Below are positions 15,532 through 24,386 of a DNA stretch of 64,000 bases, piece by piece; the stretch's first letter is position 1; each line of letters begins with the position of its first letter. Location of the stretch: NCBI GenBank assembly GCA_031277855.1, contig JAITLO010000031.1, positions 62,001-126,000 on the forward strand. Reading direction: 5' to 3'. A model generated the notes under the pieces. That model ran no database searches. It was given only the letters and a program-made list of their open reading frames with translations, and was not told the origin of the DNA. Source of the stretch: Acidovorax sp. (GTDB lineage: Bacteria > Pseudomonadota > Gammaproteobacteria > Burkholderiales > Burkholderiaceae_C). A program made the translations under genes and the position numbers.

Positions 15532-17645
15532 GTTCCTCCCAGAATCTACTCGTTGAACTGTTTGTTGAAGAGCTGCCGCCCAAGGCGCTGCAAAAGCTGG
15601 GCGATGCCTTTGCTGCCGTGCTGTTCGAGCAGCTCAAGGCCCAGGGCCTGCTGGCATCGACCGAGTCGCGCTTGACGGCCTATGCCTCACCGCGCCGCCT
15701 GGCCGTGCATATCACCGAGGTGCTGGCCCAGGCCGAAGACAAGGCCGTATCGCAAAAGCTGATGCCTGTTTCCGTGGGCCTGGACGCCGAAGGCAAGCCC
15801 ACACCTGCGCTGCTCAAGAAGCTGGCTGCATTGGGAGCCGACGACGCTGCAGTGGCCGCGCTGCAGCGCCAGGGCGAAGGCAAGGCCGAGGCCTTGTTCT
15901 ATGCCTCCACCGTCCGTGGTGTGGTGCTCACTGATGGTGTGCAAAAAGCACTGGACGAGGCCCTGGCCAAGCTGCCCATTCCCAAGGTGATGCGCTATCA
16001 ATTGCAAGACGGCTGGACCAGCGTGCACTTTGTGCGCCCGGCCCACGGCCTGGTGGTGATGCATGGCACGCAGGTGCTGATTGGCGTGAAGGCCCTGGGC
16101 CTGACTGCCGGCGTGGCCACCCATGGCCACCGCTTTGAAGCGGCCGTGGACCCGGTGGTCATTCAGAGCGCCGACAGCTATGCTGAACAACTGCGTGAAG
16201 AGGGTGCCGTGATCGCCAGCTTTACCGAGCGCCGCGCTGAAATCGCCCGCCAGCTGAAAGCCGCTGCAGAGCGCGTGGGTGGCGGTGTACGTGCTATCGA
16301 AGACGAAGCCCTGCTGGACGAGGTGACGGCCTTGGTCGAGCGCCCCCATGTGCTGGTCTGTGAATTCGAAAAAGAATTCCTGGACGTGCCCCAGGAATGC
16401 CTGATTCTGACCATGAAGGCCAACCAGAAGTACTTCCCGCTGCTGGATACCAATGGGAAGCTGACCCACCAGTTCCTGGTGGTCAGCAACATCAGCCCGC
16501 AAGATGCATCGGCCGTCATTGGAGGCAACGAGCGCGTGGTGCGCCCCCGCTTGGCAGATGCCAAGTTCTTCTTTGACCAAGACCGCAAAAAGACCCTCTC
16601 CAGCCGCGTGGAGCTGCTGGACAAGGTGGTCTACCACAATAAGCTGGGCACCCAGGGCGAACGCATTGCCCGCGTGCGCGCCATTGCCAAGACCATTGCC
16701 CAGCAACTGGGCAACCCCGAACTGGGCCGCCAGGCCGACCAGGCAGCCATGCTGGCCAAGACCGATCTGGTCACCGACATGGTGGGCGAGTTCCCCGAGC
16801 TGCAAGGCACCATGGGCCGCTACTACGCCCTGAATGACCAGCTGGACGTGGCCGTGGCTGACGCCATCGAAGACCACTACAAGCCCCGCTTTGCCGGCGA
16901 CGACCTGCCCCGTGGCAATGTGGGCGTGATCGTGGCCCTGGCTGACAAGCTGGAGACTCTGGTCGGGATGTTTGGCATCGGCAATCTGCCCACTGGTGAC
17001 CGCGACCCCTTCGCCCTGCGCCGCCACGCCCTGGGCGTGATCCGCATGCTGGTGGAAAAAGACCTGGAGCTGGACCTGGAGACCTTGCTGGTCAGCACCT
17101 TGCCCGCCTTCGGCGACAAGATCACCGATGCTACGCCCCAACTGGTCGAATTCATCTACGACCGCCTGGCCAATCTGCTGCGCGAACAAGGCTTTAGCGC
17201 CCAGGAAGTCGAGGCCGTGCTGGCCCTGCAGCCCCAGCGCCTGTCCGACGTGCAAAAACGTCTGGAAGCCGTGCGCGCCTTTGCGGCGTTGCCCGAGGCA
17301 CCAGCCCTGGCCGCAGCCAACAAGCGTGTGGGAAATATCCTGAAAAAGGCCGAGGAGGCCGTGCAGCCCCAGGTCAACGCCTCACTGCTGGCAGAGCAGG
17401 CCGAGAAAGACCTCTACACCGCACTGCAGCAAGTGGCTCCCAAGGCGGAACAACAATTTGCGGCAGGTGATTACACCGCCAGCCTGCAAACCCTGGCAGC
17501 CTTGCGTGTACCAGTGGATGCCTTCTTTGAGCATGTGATGGTGAATGCGGAAGATGCCGCGCTCAAGGCGAATCGCCTGGGCCTGCTGGCCACGTTGCAC
17601 CAGGCCATGAATCGGGTGGCGGATTTGGCGCGGTTGGCGGTTTGA
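15528..17645 (+). CDS. glyS: Glycyl-tRNA synthetase beta subunit
   Basis: The tRNA-binding subunit, 705 residues, a normal length. It starts MSSSQNLLVELFVEELPPKAL, the family N-terminus. Other family blocks are CLILTMKANQKYFPLLD, RPRLADAKFFFDQDRK, the HD-like region around DQAAMLAKTDLVTDMVGEFPELQGTMGRYYA, and a C-terminal DALR-type helical domain (VMVNAEDAALKANRLGLL). The start overlaps the upstream gene's stop (ATGA). Transcription meets the leftward polysaccharide locus head-on; the 181 bases between hold no strong terminator. Confidence 0.97.
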   Translation: MSSSQNLLVELFVEELPPKALQKLGDAFAAVLFEQLKAQGLLASTESRLTAYASPRRLAVHITEVLAQAEDKAVSQKLMPVSVGLDAEGKPTPALLKKLAALGADDAAVAALQRQGEGKAEALFYASTVRGVVLTDGVQKALDEALAKLPIPKVMRYQLQDGWTSVHFVRPAHGLVVMHGTQVLIGVKALGLTAGVATHGHRFEAAVDPVVIQSADSYAEQLREEGAVIASFTERRAEIARQLKAAAERVGGGVRAIEDEALLDEVTALVERPHVLVCEFEKEFLDVPQECLILTMKANQKYFPLLDTNGKLTHQFLVVSNISPQDASAVIGGNERVVRPRLADAKFFFDQDRKKTLSSRVELLDKVVYHNKLGTQGERIARVRAIAKTIAQQLGNPELGRQADQAAMLAKTDLVTDMVGEFPELQGTMGRYYALNDQLDVAVADAIEDHYKPRFAGDDLPRGNVGVIVALADKLETLVGMFGIGNLPTGDRDPFALRRHALGVIRMLVEKDLELDLETLLVSTLPAFGDKITDATPQLVEFIYDRLANLLREQGFSAQEVEAVLALQPQRLSDVQKRLEAVRAFAALPEAPALAAANKRVGNILKKAEEAVQPQVNASLLAEQAEKDLYTALQQVAPKAEQQFAAGDYTASLQTLAALRVPVDAFFEHVMVNAEDAALKANRLGLLATLHQAMNRVADLARLAV

Positions 17646-17826
17646 GGTTGCGTCTACCCCTCTGCCTTGTGGATCTGGCGGCATCGCTGGATTGCGACGA
17701 AATCTTTAACCTGGCCCACTCCTCTCTATAGGCTTTGTCAGGTGAAGGTTCGTCGCCGTCGCATCGCACTCGTGCTCGCGGTGTTTGGTCATTGAGACAA
17801 AGTTCTGCGCCTCTACGCCGGCGGTC

Positions 17827-18561
17827 TTACAGCCCTGTGAAGTAACGTAATGCGCTGGTCAGGTGCCAACGCAAGTGTTTGAGGCTGCGGTGGCTCGCGC
17901 GCTGGGCGAGGTGGACCACGCTGACTTTAGGCTGGAGGGTGACCAGCCATCCCTTTCTCTTCATACGTAGGCAGATGTCGACGTCCTCGAAGTACATGAA
18001 AAAGCGGCGGTGGTCGAAACCTTGAACAGCCTCAAAGGCTTCGCGGCGGAAGACAACAAACATGCCGGCGGTCCAGTCGACCGCGATGGGCTCTTGGTCC
18101 CACTGGTAATCGGGAGTGCGTTGCTTGAGCAGTGACCGGCGCAGCAGCATCGGGATGGTCGGGAAGCGCCGTACGCTGTCCTCGATGTCGCCTGTACCGT
18201 TGAGTACTACCGGCGCTACGGCACCTATTGCCGGATCGTTCAGGACCGCGAGCAATTCATCCAGGTTGAGCGTGGGCAGCCGGATATCTGGATTAACAAC
18301 GACGAAGAACGCGCCGCGGGAATGTGCGAATGCTTCGTTGTGATTGGCTCCAAAGCCTTTGGGCGTCGCGTTGCGGATGATCCGTGATGGGAATGGCAGG
18401 TCCCGGAAGGGCGTCTCGTCTTCCGGCAGATTGACGGTGATTAGCGCCTCCATATCGGGCAGTGCGAGTCGTCGCAGATCATCAAGCAGCGGTGCGATCA
18501 GCTGGGACTGGCCATGGCTGACGATGGACAGCGTGAAAAGGGGCGTTGGGGAAGGCGTCAT
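17827..18561 (-). CDS. Family 2 glycosyltransferase, rhamnosyltransferase-like
   Basis: A 244-residue GT-A enzyme. LFTLSIVSHGQSQLI is the first strand, VVVNPDIRL holds the metal/nucleotide site (a DxD equivalent), and DWTAGMFVVFRREAFEAV...FFMYFEDVDICLRMKRKG is the acceptor-side signature typical of rhamnosyltransferases such as WbbL. dTDP-rhamnose made by rfbBDAC 8 kb away is a likely donor, but donor specificity cannot be read from sequence. ATG 18561 fits the domain start; longer in-frame forms overlap the upstream gene. It is the last gene of the leftward locus, 25 bases after the Wzy-like gene. Confidence 0.85.
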   Translation of the reverse strand: MTPSPTPLFTLSIVSHGQSQLIAPLLDDLRRLALPDMEALITVNLPEDETPFRDLPFPSRIIRNATPKGFGANHNEAFAHSRGAFFVVVNPDIRLPTLNLDELLAVLNDPAIGAVAPVVLNGTGDIEDSVRRFPTIPMLLRRSLLKQRTPDYQWDQEPIAVDWTAGMFVVFRREAFEAVQGFDHRRFFMYFEDVDICLRMKRKGWLVTLQPKVSVVHLAQRASHRSLKHLRWHLTSALRYFTGL

Positions 18562-18586
18562 GTCGAAAGAGCAGGCTCCGGTCGCT

Positions 18587-19729
18587 TCAATGCGATCCGG
18601 ATGGAGCATCGCCAGCACGCTGGAATGCGAAGAGAAGAGAGAGCCAGACGATCCATGCTTCCAGGACCAGATAACCGATACCAACCAGGGCGAACATAGT
18701 CATCGCGGTGCCTCCGACACAGCGATAGATGGTCACAAACATTGCTGTTAGCAGCAAGATGCCGGGAATAATTCCGAAGAGGTGTAGAGCTTCCAGGTAC
18801 ATCGAATCCACGATGACGCTATCTATCGGATTGAGTGCCACAGACTTGGCGGTGACGAGCGAGCCGATCTTGCTGGGGCCTATCAGCGCCAGTTGCTGAA
18901 TGGAATCCGCGAGGATGTCTAGGCGTGTCGTTACGGATGTGTCCAGCCCGGCGCGCGACGTGATCGCGACGGCTGCGATGGTTGCGACGACTGGGAAGGC
19001 GATCAGTACGTAGATCGGATGGCGGGACCGGGAGGACACCCTGATGATCACGATGATCGCTATGCAGAGCAGGCTGATCGATGAACTGGCCAGGCCGATG
19101 ACGGCGAGGCTGAGTAGGCGTGGGATGCCACGTAGGGTGGAGAAACCGACGACGCCGAGCATACCGGCAGTGGTGGGGATCACGGCGATGCCGGCGCGGC
19201 GGTCGAGACCGAATAGGTTGGTCTCTTTGTAGAGGGAGTCTGGCGCAAAGACGATTTCCAGTCCCTGGGTCAGCAGGACGGCCACGAGCACAGGAAGGAT
19301 GAAATGTCTGGCGAAGTCGTTGCTGTCGGACGGCGATATCAGTGAGCAGGTGGTCAGCAGCATCCCCAAGCTGACTAGGTAGTAAATCAGGCCCGCTTGC
19401 GCGGAGGACGTCGCGGGAGGTTCCAGCAGAACTGAGAGAACGCAGAGGGCCACTATTGTGAGGATGGTGAGGCCAAACAAAGTAAGGCGGGGCAGACCGT
19501 TGCGACGTACGAGTCCAAGCACCAGCCAGAAGATGGCAGCTTCCTTGGCTAACTTGACAAAGGCTGGAGCGGAACTCTCGAAATTGAATTGACGCAGGCC
19601 GAGGATGTTGTCGCTTACCTCGAAGACACCGCCGGCTATGAAGGCCGCAAACAGCAGCCACCATCGTTTTTTGAGCCGGAGCTGCTGAGCGATTCGGGGG
19701 TGCGGAGGGGGTGATGCGAGCGCAGTCAT
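18587..19729 (-). CDS. Polytopic membrane protein, candidate O-antigen polymerase (Wzy-like)
   Basis: A 380-residue protein with about ten hydrophobic segments and no recognisable soluble domain except a loop around ITSRAGLDTSVTTRLDILADSIQ (about residues 262-284). Such a topology with one larger periplasmic loop fits Wzy polymerases, which are poorly conserved in sequence. The best argument is position: the locus has a Wzx-type flippase and a WecA-type initiating enzyme, so a Wzy is expected, and this is the only other polytopic protein. It starts 2 bases after the upstream glycosyltransferase stop. A role as some other membrane enzyme is possible. Confidence 0.6.
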   Translation of the reverse strand: MTALASPPPHPRIAQQLRLKKRWWLLFAAFIAGGVFEVSDNILGLRQFNFESSAPAFVKLAKEAAIFWLVLGLVRRNGLPRLTLFGLTILTIVALCVLSVLLEPPATSSAQAGLIYYLVSLGMLLTTCSLISPSDSNDFARHFILPVLVAVLLTQGLEIVFAPDSLYKETNLFGLDRRAGIAVIPTTAGMLGVVGFSTLRGIPRLLSLAVIGLASSSISLLCIAIIVIIRVSSRSRHPIYVLIAFPVVATIAAVAITSRAGLDTSVTTRLDILADSIQQLALIGPSKIGSLVTAKSVALNPIDSVIVDSMYLEALHLFGIIPGILLLTAMFVTIYRCVGGTAMTMFALVGIGYLVLEAWIVWLSLLFAFQRAGDAPSGSH

Positions 19730-19731
19730 GG

Positions 19732-20847
19732 CTAGTCGGTTGCGCTGGAGACTTGGCGATGAGAGAGGAGTGAGATGATCGTATCCGCGAATCCGTCGCG
19801 ACTAGCCTCGACTGTCAGCGCGCTTCGCTGGATGCCTTCTAGAGCGACTGGCGTACCAACTACAGTCACGCCGCAGGCCAACGCTTCCAATACCTTGAAT
19901 TTGACCCCCGCGCCTTGTGCGAGAGGGGCGATTGCTAGTTCGCAGTGCTCGAATAGCTCACCAGGGTTGTCGAGAAATCCAGCCCTGCGAATTCCCTCGG
20001 CGCCCACCGGAAGCGTCACCTCCTTGCTACCTGCCCCACCCAACACCAGTGTGGCATCCGGGACAGCGCTGCGGATTGTGGGCCATGCTTGGGTGAGCAG
20101 CCAGTTCGCTGCTTCGGCATTCTCAGGCCTTGCGAAGTTCGCGAAGAACAATAGTTCCGAGGTGTGTACACCGGCGGGCAGACGGGTCACCGCACCCGTC
20201 CACCGTGGTGCGGTCCAGGGGCGTACGCTGACCTGGGGCAGGTCATAGAGTTGCGTGGCAAGTGCCTGGTCCTTGTCGGACAAGGTGATCACTTCGTCAA
20301 AGGAGCGCAGCAGGTTGCGTTCGGCGCGGACCACAGGTCCAGTCAACCAGCGCATTGATGCAGATTCACTGCGCATCATCTTCTGGATGAACAGGTCGTG
20401 CGCGCAGCAGCGGGTGTGTGGGCGCGGCCCCGACAACGGCAGTGCTCGTATTACTGGAGGAATGACTTGGGTGAAGTCGGCAAAGACGAGCTCGTATTCA
20501 CCTTTCGCCAGTTCGTGTCGCAACGCACGTTCAAAGGCGACGTTGGCGCGTGTGTCGAGCAAGGGCCAGGCCGCGAACATAGTTGTTTTACCCGCCAGCA
20601 GATTGGCCAGGTAACCCACGAGGGCCGTACTGCGTGTCTGACCGAACACCGTCGTACGGGGAGTAGTGAGGTGCTCCTGCCGGACGGGTTCTGTTGTACA
20701 GATCATGCAGGTGACTTCGTAACCTGCATGTTCCAGGTCGAGTCGATGCTGGAACGCGGCTTGTCCGCCAGCGTGTGGTGCAGACTCGTCCGGCAAGAAT
20801 GCCGACACATACAACGCGCGTCGAGACGGCATCGCGTTGTGGGTCAT
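19732..20847 (-). CDS. GT-B glycosyltransferase (family 4-like)
   Basis: About 371 residues. The N-terminal half starts with RALYVSAFLPDESAPHAGGQAAFQHRL, a typical GT4 donor-independent domain. The C-terminal half has LFFANFARPENAEAANWLL and the nucleotide-sugar binding region LAIAPLAQGAGVKFKVLEALACGVTVVGT, with the E(x7)E-like pattern. It should add one sugar to the lipid-linked repeat on the cytoplasmic side of the membrane. Start 20847 overlaps the stop of the next upstream gene (ATGA). Donor and linkage are unknown. Confidence 0.85.
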   Translation of the reverse strand: MTHNAMPSRRALYVSAFLPDESAPHAGGQAAFQHRLDLEHAGYEVTCMICTTEPVRQEHLTTPRTTVFGQTRSTALVGYLANLLAGKTTMFAAWPLLDTRANVAFERALRHELAKGEYELVFADFTQVIPPVIRALPLSGPRPHTRCCAHDLFIQKMMRSESASMRWLTGPVVRAERNLLRSFDEVITLSDKDQALATQLYDLPQVSVRPWTAPRWTGAVTRLPAGVHTSELLFFANFARPENAEAANWLLTQAWPTIRSAVPDATLVLGGAGSKEVTLPVGAEGIRRAGFLDNPGELFEHCELAIAPLAQGAGVKFKVLEALACGVTVVGTPVALEGIQRSALTVEASRDGFADTIISLLSHRQVSSATD

Positions 20848-21569
20848 CGAATCACCTTTTTCCAATGGCGCAGCAAACGTGCGATGAAGATCAACAGCTG
20901 AAGCAGCTTGTTTTTCTCTGTACGCAGTTGCATGAGCGTGAATTCGAACAGCGTCGCCGTGAACTGGACGCTCGATACACCGGTGCGGGAGAACTCGCCT
21001 GCCACGAACTTGGGCTCACAATGCAGTTGTGCGCCACCGAGCACTGAGCGCTTCACAAAGAGCTGATCTGCAGCGATAGGGAGTGAGTGGCTGTAGTAAC
21101 CGAATCGGTCATGCAACGACCGACGGATCAGTGTGCCAGCGGAATGGTGGCTCAAATAGGCGCTGTGCCCACGTAGCCAGGGCTTCCCGCGTCCAGGCAA
21201 AGCGATGGTGTCTCCGTCTTTTACGCTCGCCGCCACGATGTCGGCGCTGGATGCATCAGCCAGCCGGCGATAGCCCGCAATGGCGTCGGGGTAGAGGCGG
21301 TCATCGGCACCAATCACCAGGTAGTACTCGCTCTGGCAACGACGCAGTCCCTTGTTGAGTGCGTCGTAGATGCCGAAGTCGCGTTCCTGGATGATGGTGA
21401 TCCGGTCCTTCAGCCCATCGGGGAACTGAGTGAGAGTGTCATCGGTCGAGCCACCGTCTACAACGATCCATTGAAAATCAGTGTCGGTCTGCATCTGCAG
21501 ATCGGAGGCCAGGTGCCCGATGAACTTGCCTGCGTTGAGCGTGGCAGTGATTACGGAAATGGTGGTCAA
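20844..21569 (-). CDS. Family 2 glycosyltransferase
   Basis: A 241-residue GT-A enzyme beginning TTISVITATLNAGKFIGHL, with WIVVDGGSTDDTL (nucleotide site) and YYLVIGADDRLYPDAI holding the acidic metal-binding pair. This arrangement resembles the WcaA/WcaE group used in exopolysaccharide and O-antigen assembly. The start codon appears to be TTG (21567-21569), since homology begins right there and no ATG is available; only a weak CAGGA is seen upstream. Upstream lies a 526-base stretch without a credible gene, the only sizeable gap in the locus. Confidence 0.82.
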   Translation of the reverse strand: MTTISVITATLNAGKFIGHLASDLQMQTDTDFQWIVVDGGSTDDTLTQFPDGLKDRITIIQERDFGIYDALNKGLRRCQSEYYLVIGADDRLYPDAIAGYRRLADASSADIVAASVKDGDTIALPGRGKPWLRGHSAYLSHHSAGTLIRRSLHDRFGYYSHSLPIAADQLFVKRSVLGGAQLHCEPKFVAGEFSRTGVSSVQFTATLFEFTLMQLRTEKNKLLQLLIFIARLLRHWKKVIR

Positions 21570-22095
21570 AGCTGGTGGTCCTGTTGGATGTGCGGCGGTT
21601 CCTGCCGACGACGTCGTCGAGCGATGAAGTCAAGGTATCAGATGTAGAGAGCGAGTCCTCGACCGGCTGATATGTTCGCGAGAACATCAGGATACGGGCA
21701 TGGTGCTAGTCGAGGGGAGCATGGGAAGGCCCATCACCAATACGGTGCCGGTCCATGCCGTGGCCCAGGTCCTCACTTTCGTCCGGGCAGAGGAGTAGAG
21801 CTTCACCGGTCGGGAATTCTCCTTGACGTACAGGTCGAGGCACCCGTCGTGCTGGACGTTTGGTTGGCTGTGCTTCGAACAAACTCAGTATGTCCTCGCC
21901 GATAAAGGTGCTGCCAGCACTGAGGAACCCGATTCAGACACAGTCCTTGGCTCACTGCCATGTAGAGCACAGCCACTTTGGTGATTGGCTGCCTTGTATT
22001 TGCTACTCCGGGAAGGGACAGATAGCAACTGTCTTCGAAGTGGCCAGAGTCCTCGGGACGGGAGAGTAGCGCGATAGCTTTCTGGAGAGGGAGAT
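21570..22095. other. 526-base gap in the polysaccharide locus, possibly a decayed gene
   Basis: On the minus strand an ATG overlaps the stop of the upstream glycosyltransferase in the ATGA manner used at most junctions of this locus, and opens a frame of about 99 codons (22099 down to 21803). The translation matches no family I know, and the frame then breaks. Other frames give short stretches only. This is consistent with a gene that has decayed or been deleted by recombination. A small inverted repeat ATGTTC-GCGA-GAACAT lies at about 21672-21687. Confidence 0.4.
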
Positions 22096-23346
22096 TCATG
22101 TTGAGGGAGCCTCCCGATGTGCTGCGGCAGCATGTGCTACAGCCTGCAAAAGTACCTCGCCGCAGGCGTGGCGGCGCTTGATTCCTCGGGCGATTAGTTC
22201 GTCGGGTGGGGGGGGGGTTGCGCGTGTGGCGTACTGTGCCCAGGTAGCCGACATTGCGTCAGCTAACGAGGTGGCATTACCGGTCTGGAAGAAACTAACC
22301 AGCGGGTCGTCGATCTCGGTGTTCACAGGGATGTCAGAGGCGATTGCCGATTGGCCCAGGGCAACGGCGTCGTAGACTGCACCCCCGCCAGGCCCACCTT
22401 CGAAAAGAGTGGGCTGAATTAGTGCCACGGCACCACGGATAAGCGCTAGCTGGTCCAGTTTGGGAATCAATCCCAGCGTATGAATGCGGTCTACGATGTT
22501 GTCACGCGAGGCTTCCTGCATCAACTCATCAAAGTAGCCAGGAAATCGATAGTCGGTCGTTGCGCCAGTGCAGACCAGTGAGAGTTCCGGATGGCGCTTG
22601 ACCAGCAGGGCAAGCGCCTTGAAGACGGTGCCGTGATCCTTGTGCTTCCAGAACTGGTTACACACGATGAAGTAGGGGCCAGTGATCTTGTGGCGCCGGC
22701 ACGCGTCGTCCGGGTCCACTGAGAACGCTTCAGTGCCGGGTGATGGGCTGAAGGGGAGGGTGAAGATGCGAGCGCGTCGCTTGGGGAAGAAGTGGTCGAT
22801 GTCGCGCTCGACATCGTGTGCATTGACAATGACGGCTTCGGCGCTGTTGAGCATGTGTGCGAAATCATGGTCTCGGCGGGCGCATTCCTGCGGGGTGAAG
22901 AACTGGGGCAGGTGTTTGTGTTGGAAGTCGTAGAGGTAGCCGACCCAGGGTGTTTTGCCGGTGGCTTGAGGGATGAAGGCCGGTAGCAGTGCATCGAGTT
23001 GCAGCCGTGACGCGGTCCGTGCCAGTGCGCGCGGACCGATGTCGATCTGATGAAGGACTACACCCGTTCCCTCCATGGCACGCTCAAGGTGCTCGTGGTG
23101 CGGCCGGTGTGTGGTGATTGGGTGAAAGCGGATCACGCTGCGCGCGATGTCGCGCAGACGGCGAGCCGTCACAAGGGGACCGCGCATTGGCACCAGTACA
23201 TGCAGCTCCAGTGTGGGGTCCGCATGACGAAGCCCCGTGGCAATGCCGCGTAGAAAGTCCAAGCCACCACCCCAATCCATAAAGCCTTGTGCCAGCAGGC
23301 CCAGACGTCGAGGTTGGGTCACCGCGGCGAAGTATTGCACGTTCAT
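22096..23346 (-). CDS. GT-B glycosyltransferase (family 4)
   Basis: A 416-residue enzyme beginning with the Rossmann-like RRLGLLAQGFMDWGGGLDFLRGI. The donor half contains YFIVCNQFWKHKDHGTVFKAL and the signature LIQPTLFEGGPGGGAVYDAVALGQSAIASDIPVN, which fits GT4 retaining transferases such as mannosyl-, fucosyl- or perosaminyltransferases. GDP-sugars made by this locus are plausible donors; this is inference. Start 23346 overlaps the Rieske gene stop by 4 bases (ATGA). There is a run of nine G residues at about 22207-22215 near the 3' end that could be prone to slippage. Confidence 0.87.
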   Translation of the reverse strand: MNVQYFAAVTQPRRLGLLAQGFMDWGGGLDFLRGIATGLRHADPTLELHVLVPMRGPLVTARRLRDIARSVIRFHPITTHRPHHEHLERAMEGTGVVLHQIDIGPRALARTASRLQLDALLPAFIPQATGKTPWVGYLYDFQHKHLPQFFTPQECARRDHDFAHMLNSAEAVIVNAHDVERDIDHFFPKRRARIFTLPFSPSPGTEAFSVDPDDACRRHKITGPYFIVCNQFWKHKDHGTVFKALALLVKRHPELSLVCTGATTDYRFPGYFDELMQEASRDNIVDRIHTLGLIPKLDQLALIRGAVALIQPTLFEGGPGGGAVYDAVALGQSAIASDIPVNTEIDDPLVSFFQTGNATSLADAMSATWAQYATRATPPPPDELIARGIKRRHACGEVLLQAVAHAAAAHREAPST

Positions 23347-24386
23347 GGATGGAGCTGATGCAGGGTGTTTGTCGCCTCGATATGCGAGCGACACGATTGG
23401 CGGAAATGTTGGATTTTCGCTTCAGATGTGCTGGAAAACTTCAAGGGCTGAGTACTCCATGCGGACCGTGGCACGCGTTTGCATACGTCGTGATCCTCTT
23501 CGAAGACCTTGCGGTTGACTTGTGCGGTGGAGCTGAAGAAAGAGGACAGGGTGCTCGCCGCCTGCTCGTTACGAACCGGAGCCACGAGCAGCCGGCTGCT
23601 GAAGGTGGTCGTGTCTTGTCGGGCGTCGCGTGGGAAAAAATTTTGCAGTGAGTACGAAAATCCGTAGGTCGAGGACAGCATCGTGAACGGGAAAAGATAC
23701 ACGCTCATGTAGCCCTCATACCCGTAGTCGATGGTGAAGAATCGCTGCAGGCTGGCCAGTTGCTTGCGCAGGCGGGCGTTACCCACGGGTGCCCTCCATA
23801 CAGAGTTCAGACCGTGGTAAATGTTCTCGCCGCCCTCCAGCTCTAATTTCGACAGCGTCTGGGGGTGGATTAGCGAGATGTGATCGGGCTCCAGCGCGTT
23901 TTCGATCGCCAGCGGCCAGTAGCAATCGTAGACATACGCATTGATGTCAGCCCGCGCACCGATGTTGAAAGAAATATTCTCTAGGATCTCGGCCGTTTCA
24001 CTTAGTTGGTCGTACAGCTGTTGACGCGGTGTCACAGAAAAGAACAGAAAATCGCCGCACCAATCTGTTGTGAAGGTGGCGAGTTTGGCTTCACGGAGGT
24101 CGCAACTGCGATAGTTCTCCGGATGCGGCACAATCATTCGGCCGTGCGAGTGCGTCCAGCCGTGATACAAGCAGGTGGCAGCCTGGTTGCCGTGAGTGCC
24201 TGCATAGATTAGCGCGCCGCGATGCGGGCAGCGGTTGTCAAAGACCACCAGGTCGTTTCCGTCATGGAATACGACCACGTCACCGATACAGGTCTCGAAG
24301 CGCAGATAGTCCCCGGGCTGAGGCAGCTCGTTGCGATGGCATAGCAGGTGCCAGTAGTCTTGGATGAGGGATTGATCGAAATTCAT
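23343..24386 (-). CDS. Rieske non-heme iron oxygenase in a polysaccharide locus
   Basis: A 347-residue oxygenase alpha subunit. The Rieske cluster ligands are Cys53, His55 (CPH), Cys72 and His75 (CLYH). The mononuclear iron site has EPDHISLIHP with His169 and His174, and an acidic stretch FEEDHD near the C-terminus may supply the carboxylate. Such enzymes hydroxylate or desaturate small molecules using electrons from a reductase; no reductase gene is in the locus. It overlaps the upstream acyltransferase gene by 1 base and the next glycosyltransferase by 4. Substrate unknown: an N-acyl group or the sugar itself is plausible, in analogy with CMP-Neu5Ac hydroxylase, which also uses a Rieske centre. 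Confidence 0.88.
   Translation of the reverse strand: MNFDQSLIQDYWHLLCHRNELPQPGDYLRFETCIGDVVVFHDGNDLVVFDNRCPHRGALIYAGTHGNQAATCLYHGWTHSHGRMIVPHPENYRSCDLREAKLATFTTDWCGDFLFFSVTPRQQLYDQLSETAEILENISFNIGARADINAYVYDCYWPLAIENALEPDHISLIHPQTLSKLELEGGENIYHGLNSVWRAPVGNARLRKQLASLQRFFTIDYGYEGYMSVYLFPFTMLSSTYGFSYSLQNFFPRDARQDTTTFSSRLLVAPVRNEQAASTLSSFFSSTAQVNRKVFEEDHDVCKRVPRSAWSTQPLKFSSTSEAKIQHFRQSCRSHIEATNTLHQLHP

Noticed and set aside
15687..17255. A long minus-strand open frame opposite glyS
   Set aside because: Antisense to a well-conserved synthetase subunit and without any motif.
22207..22215. A run of nine G in the glycosyltransferase gene as a phase-variable tract
   Set aside because: It lies near the 3' end of the gene and the frame is intact. 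A single tract in a high G+C genome is weak evidence; read-level heterogeneity would be required.
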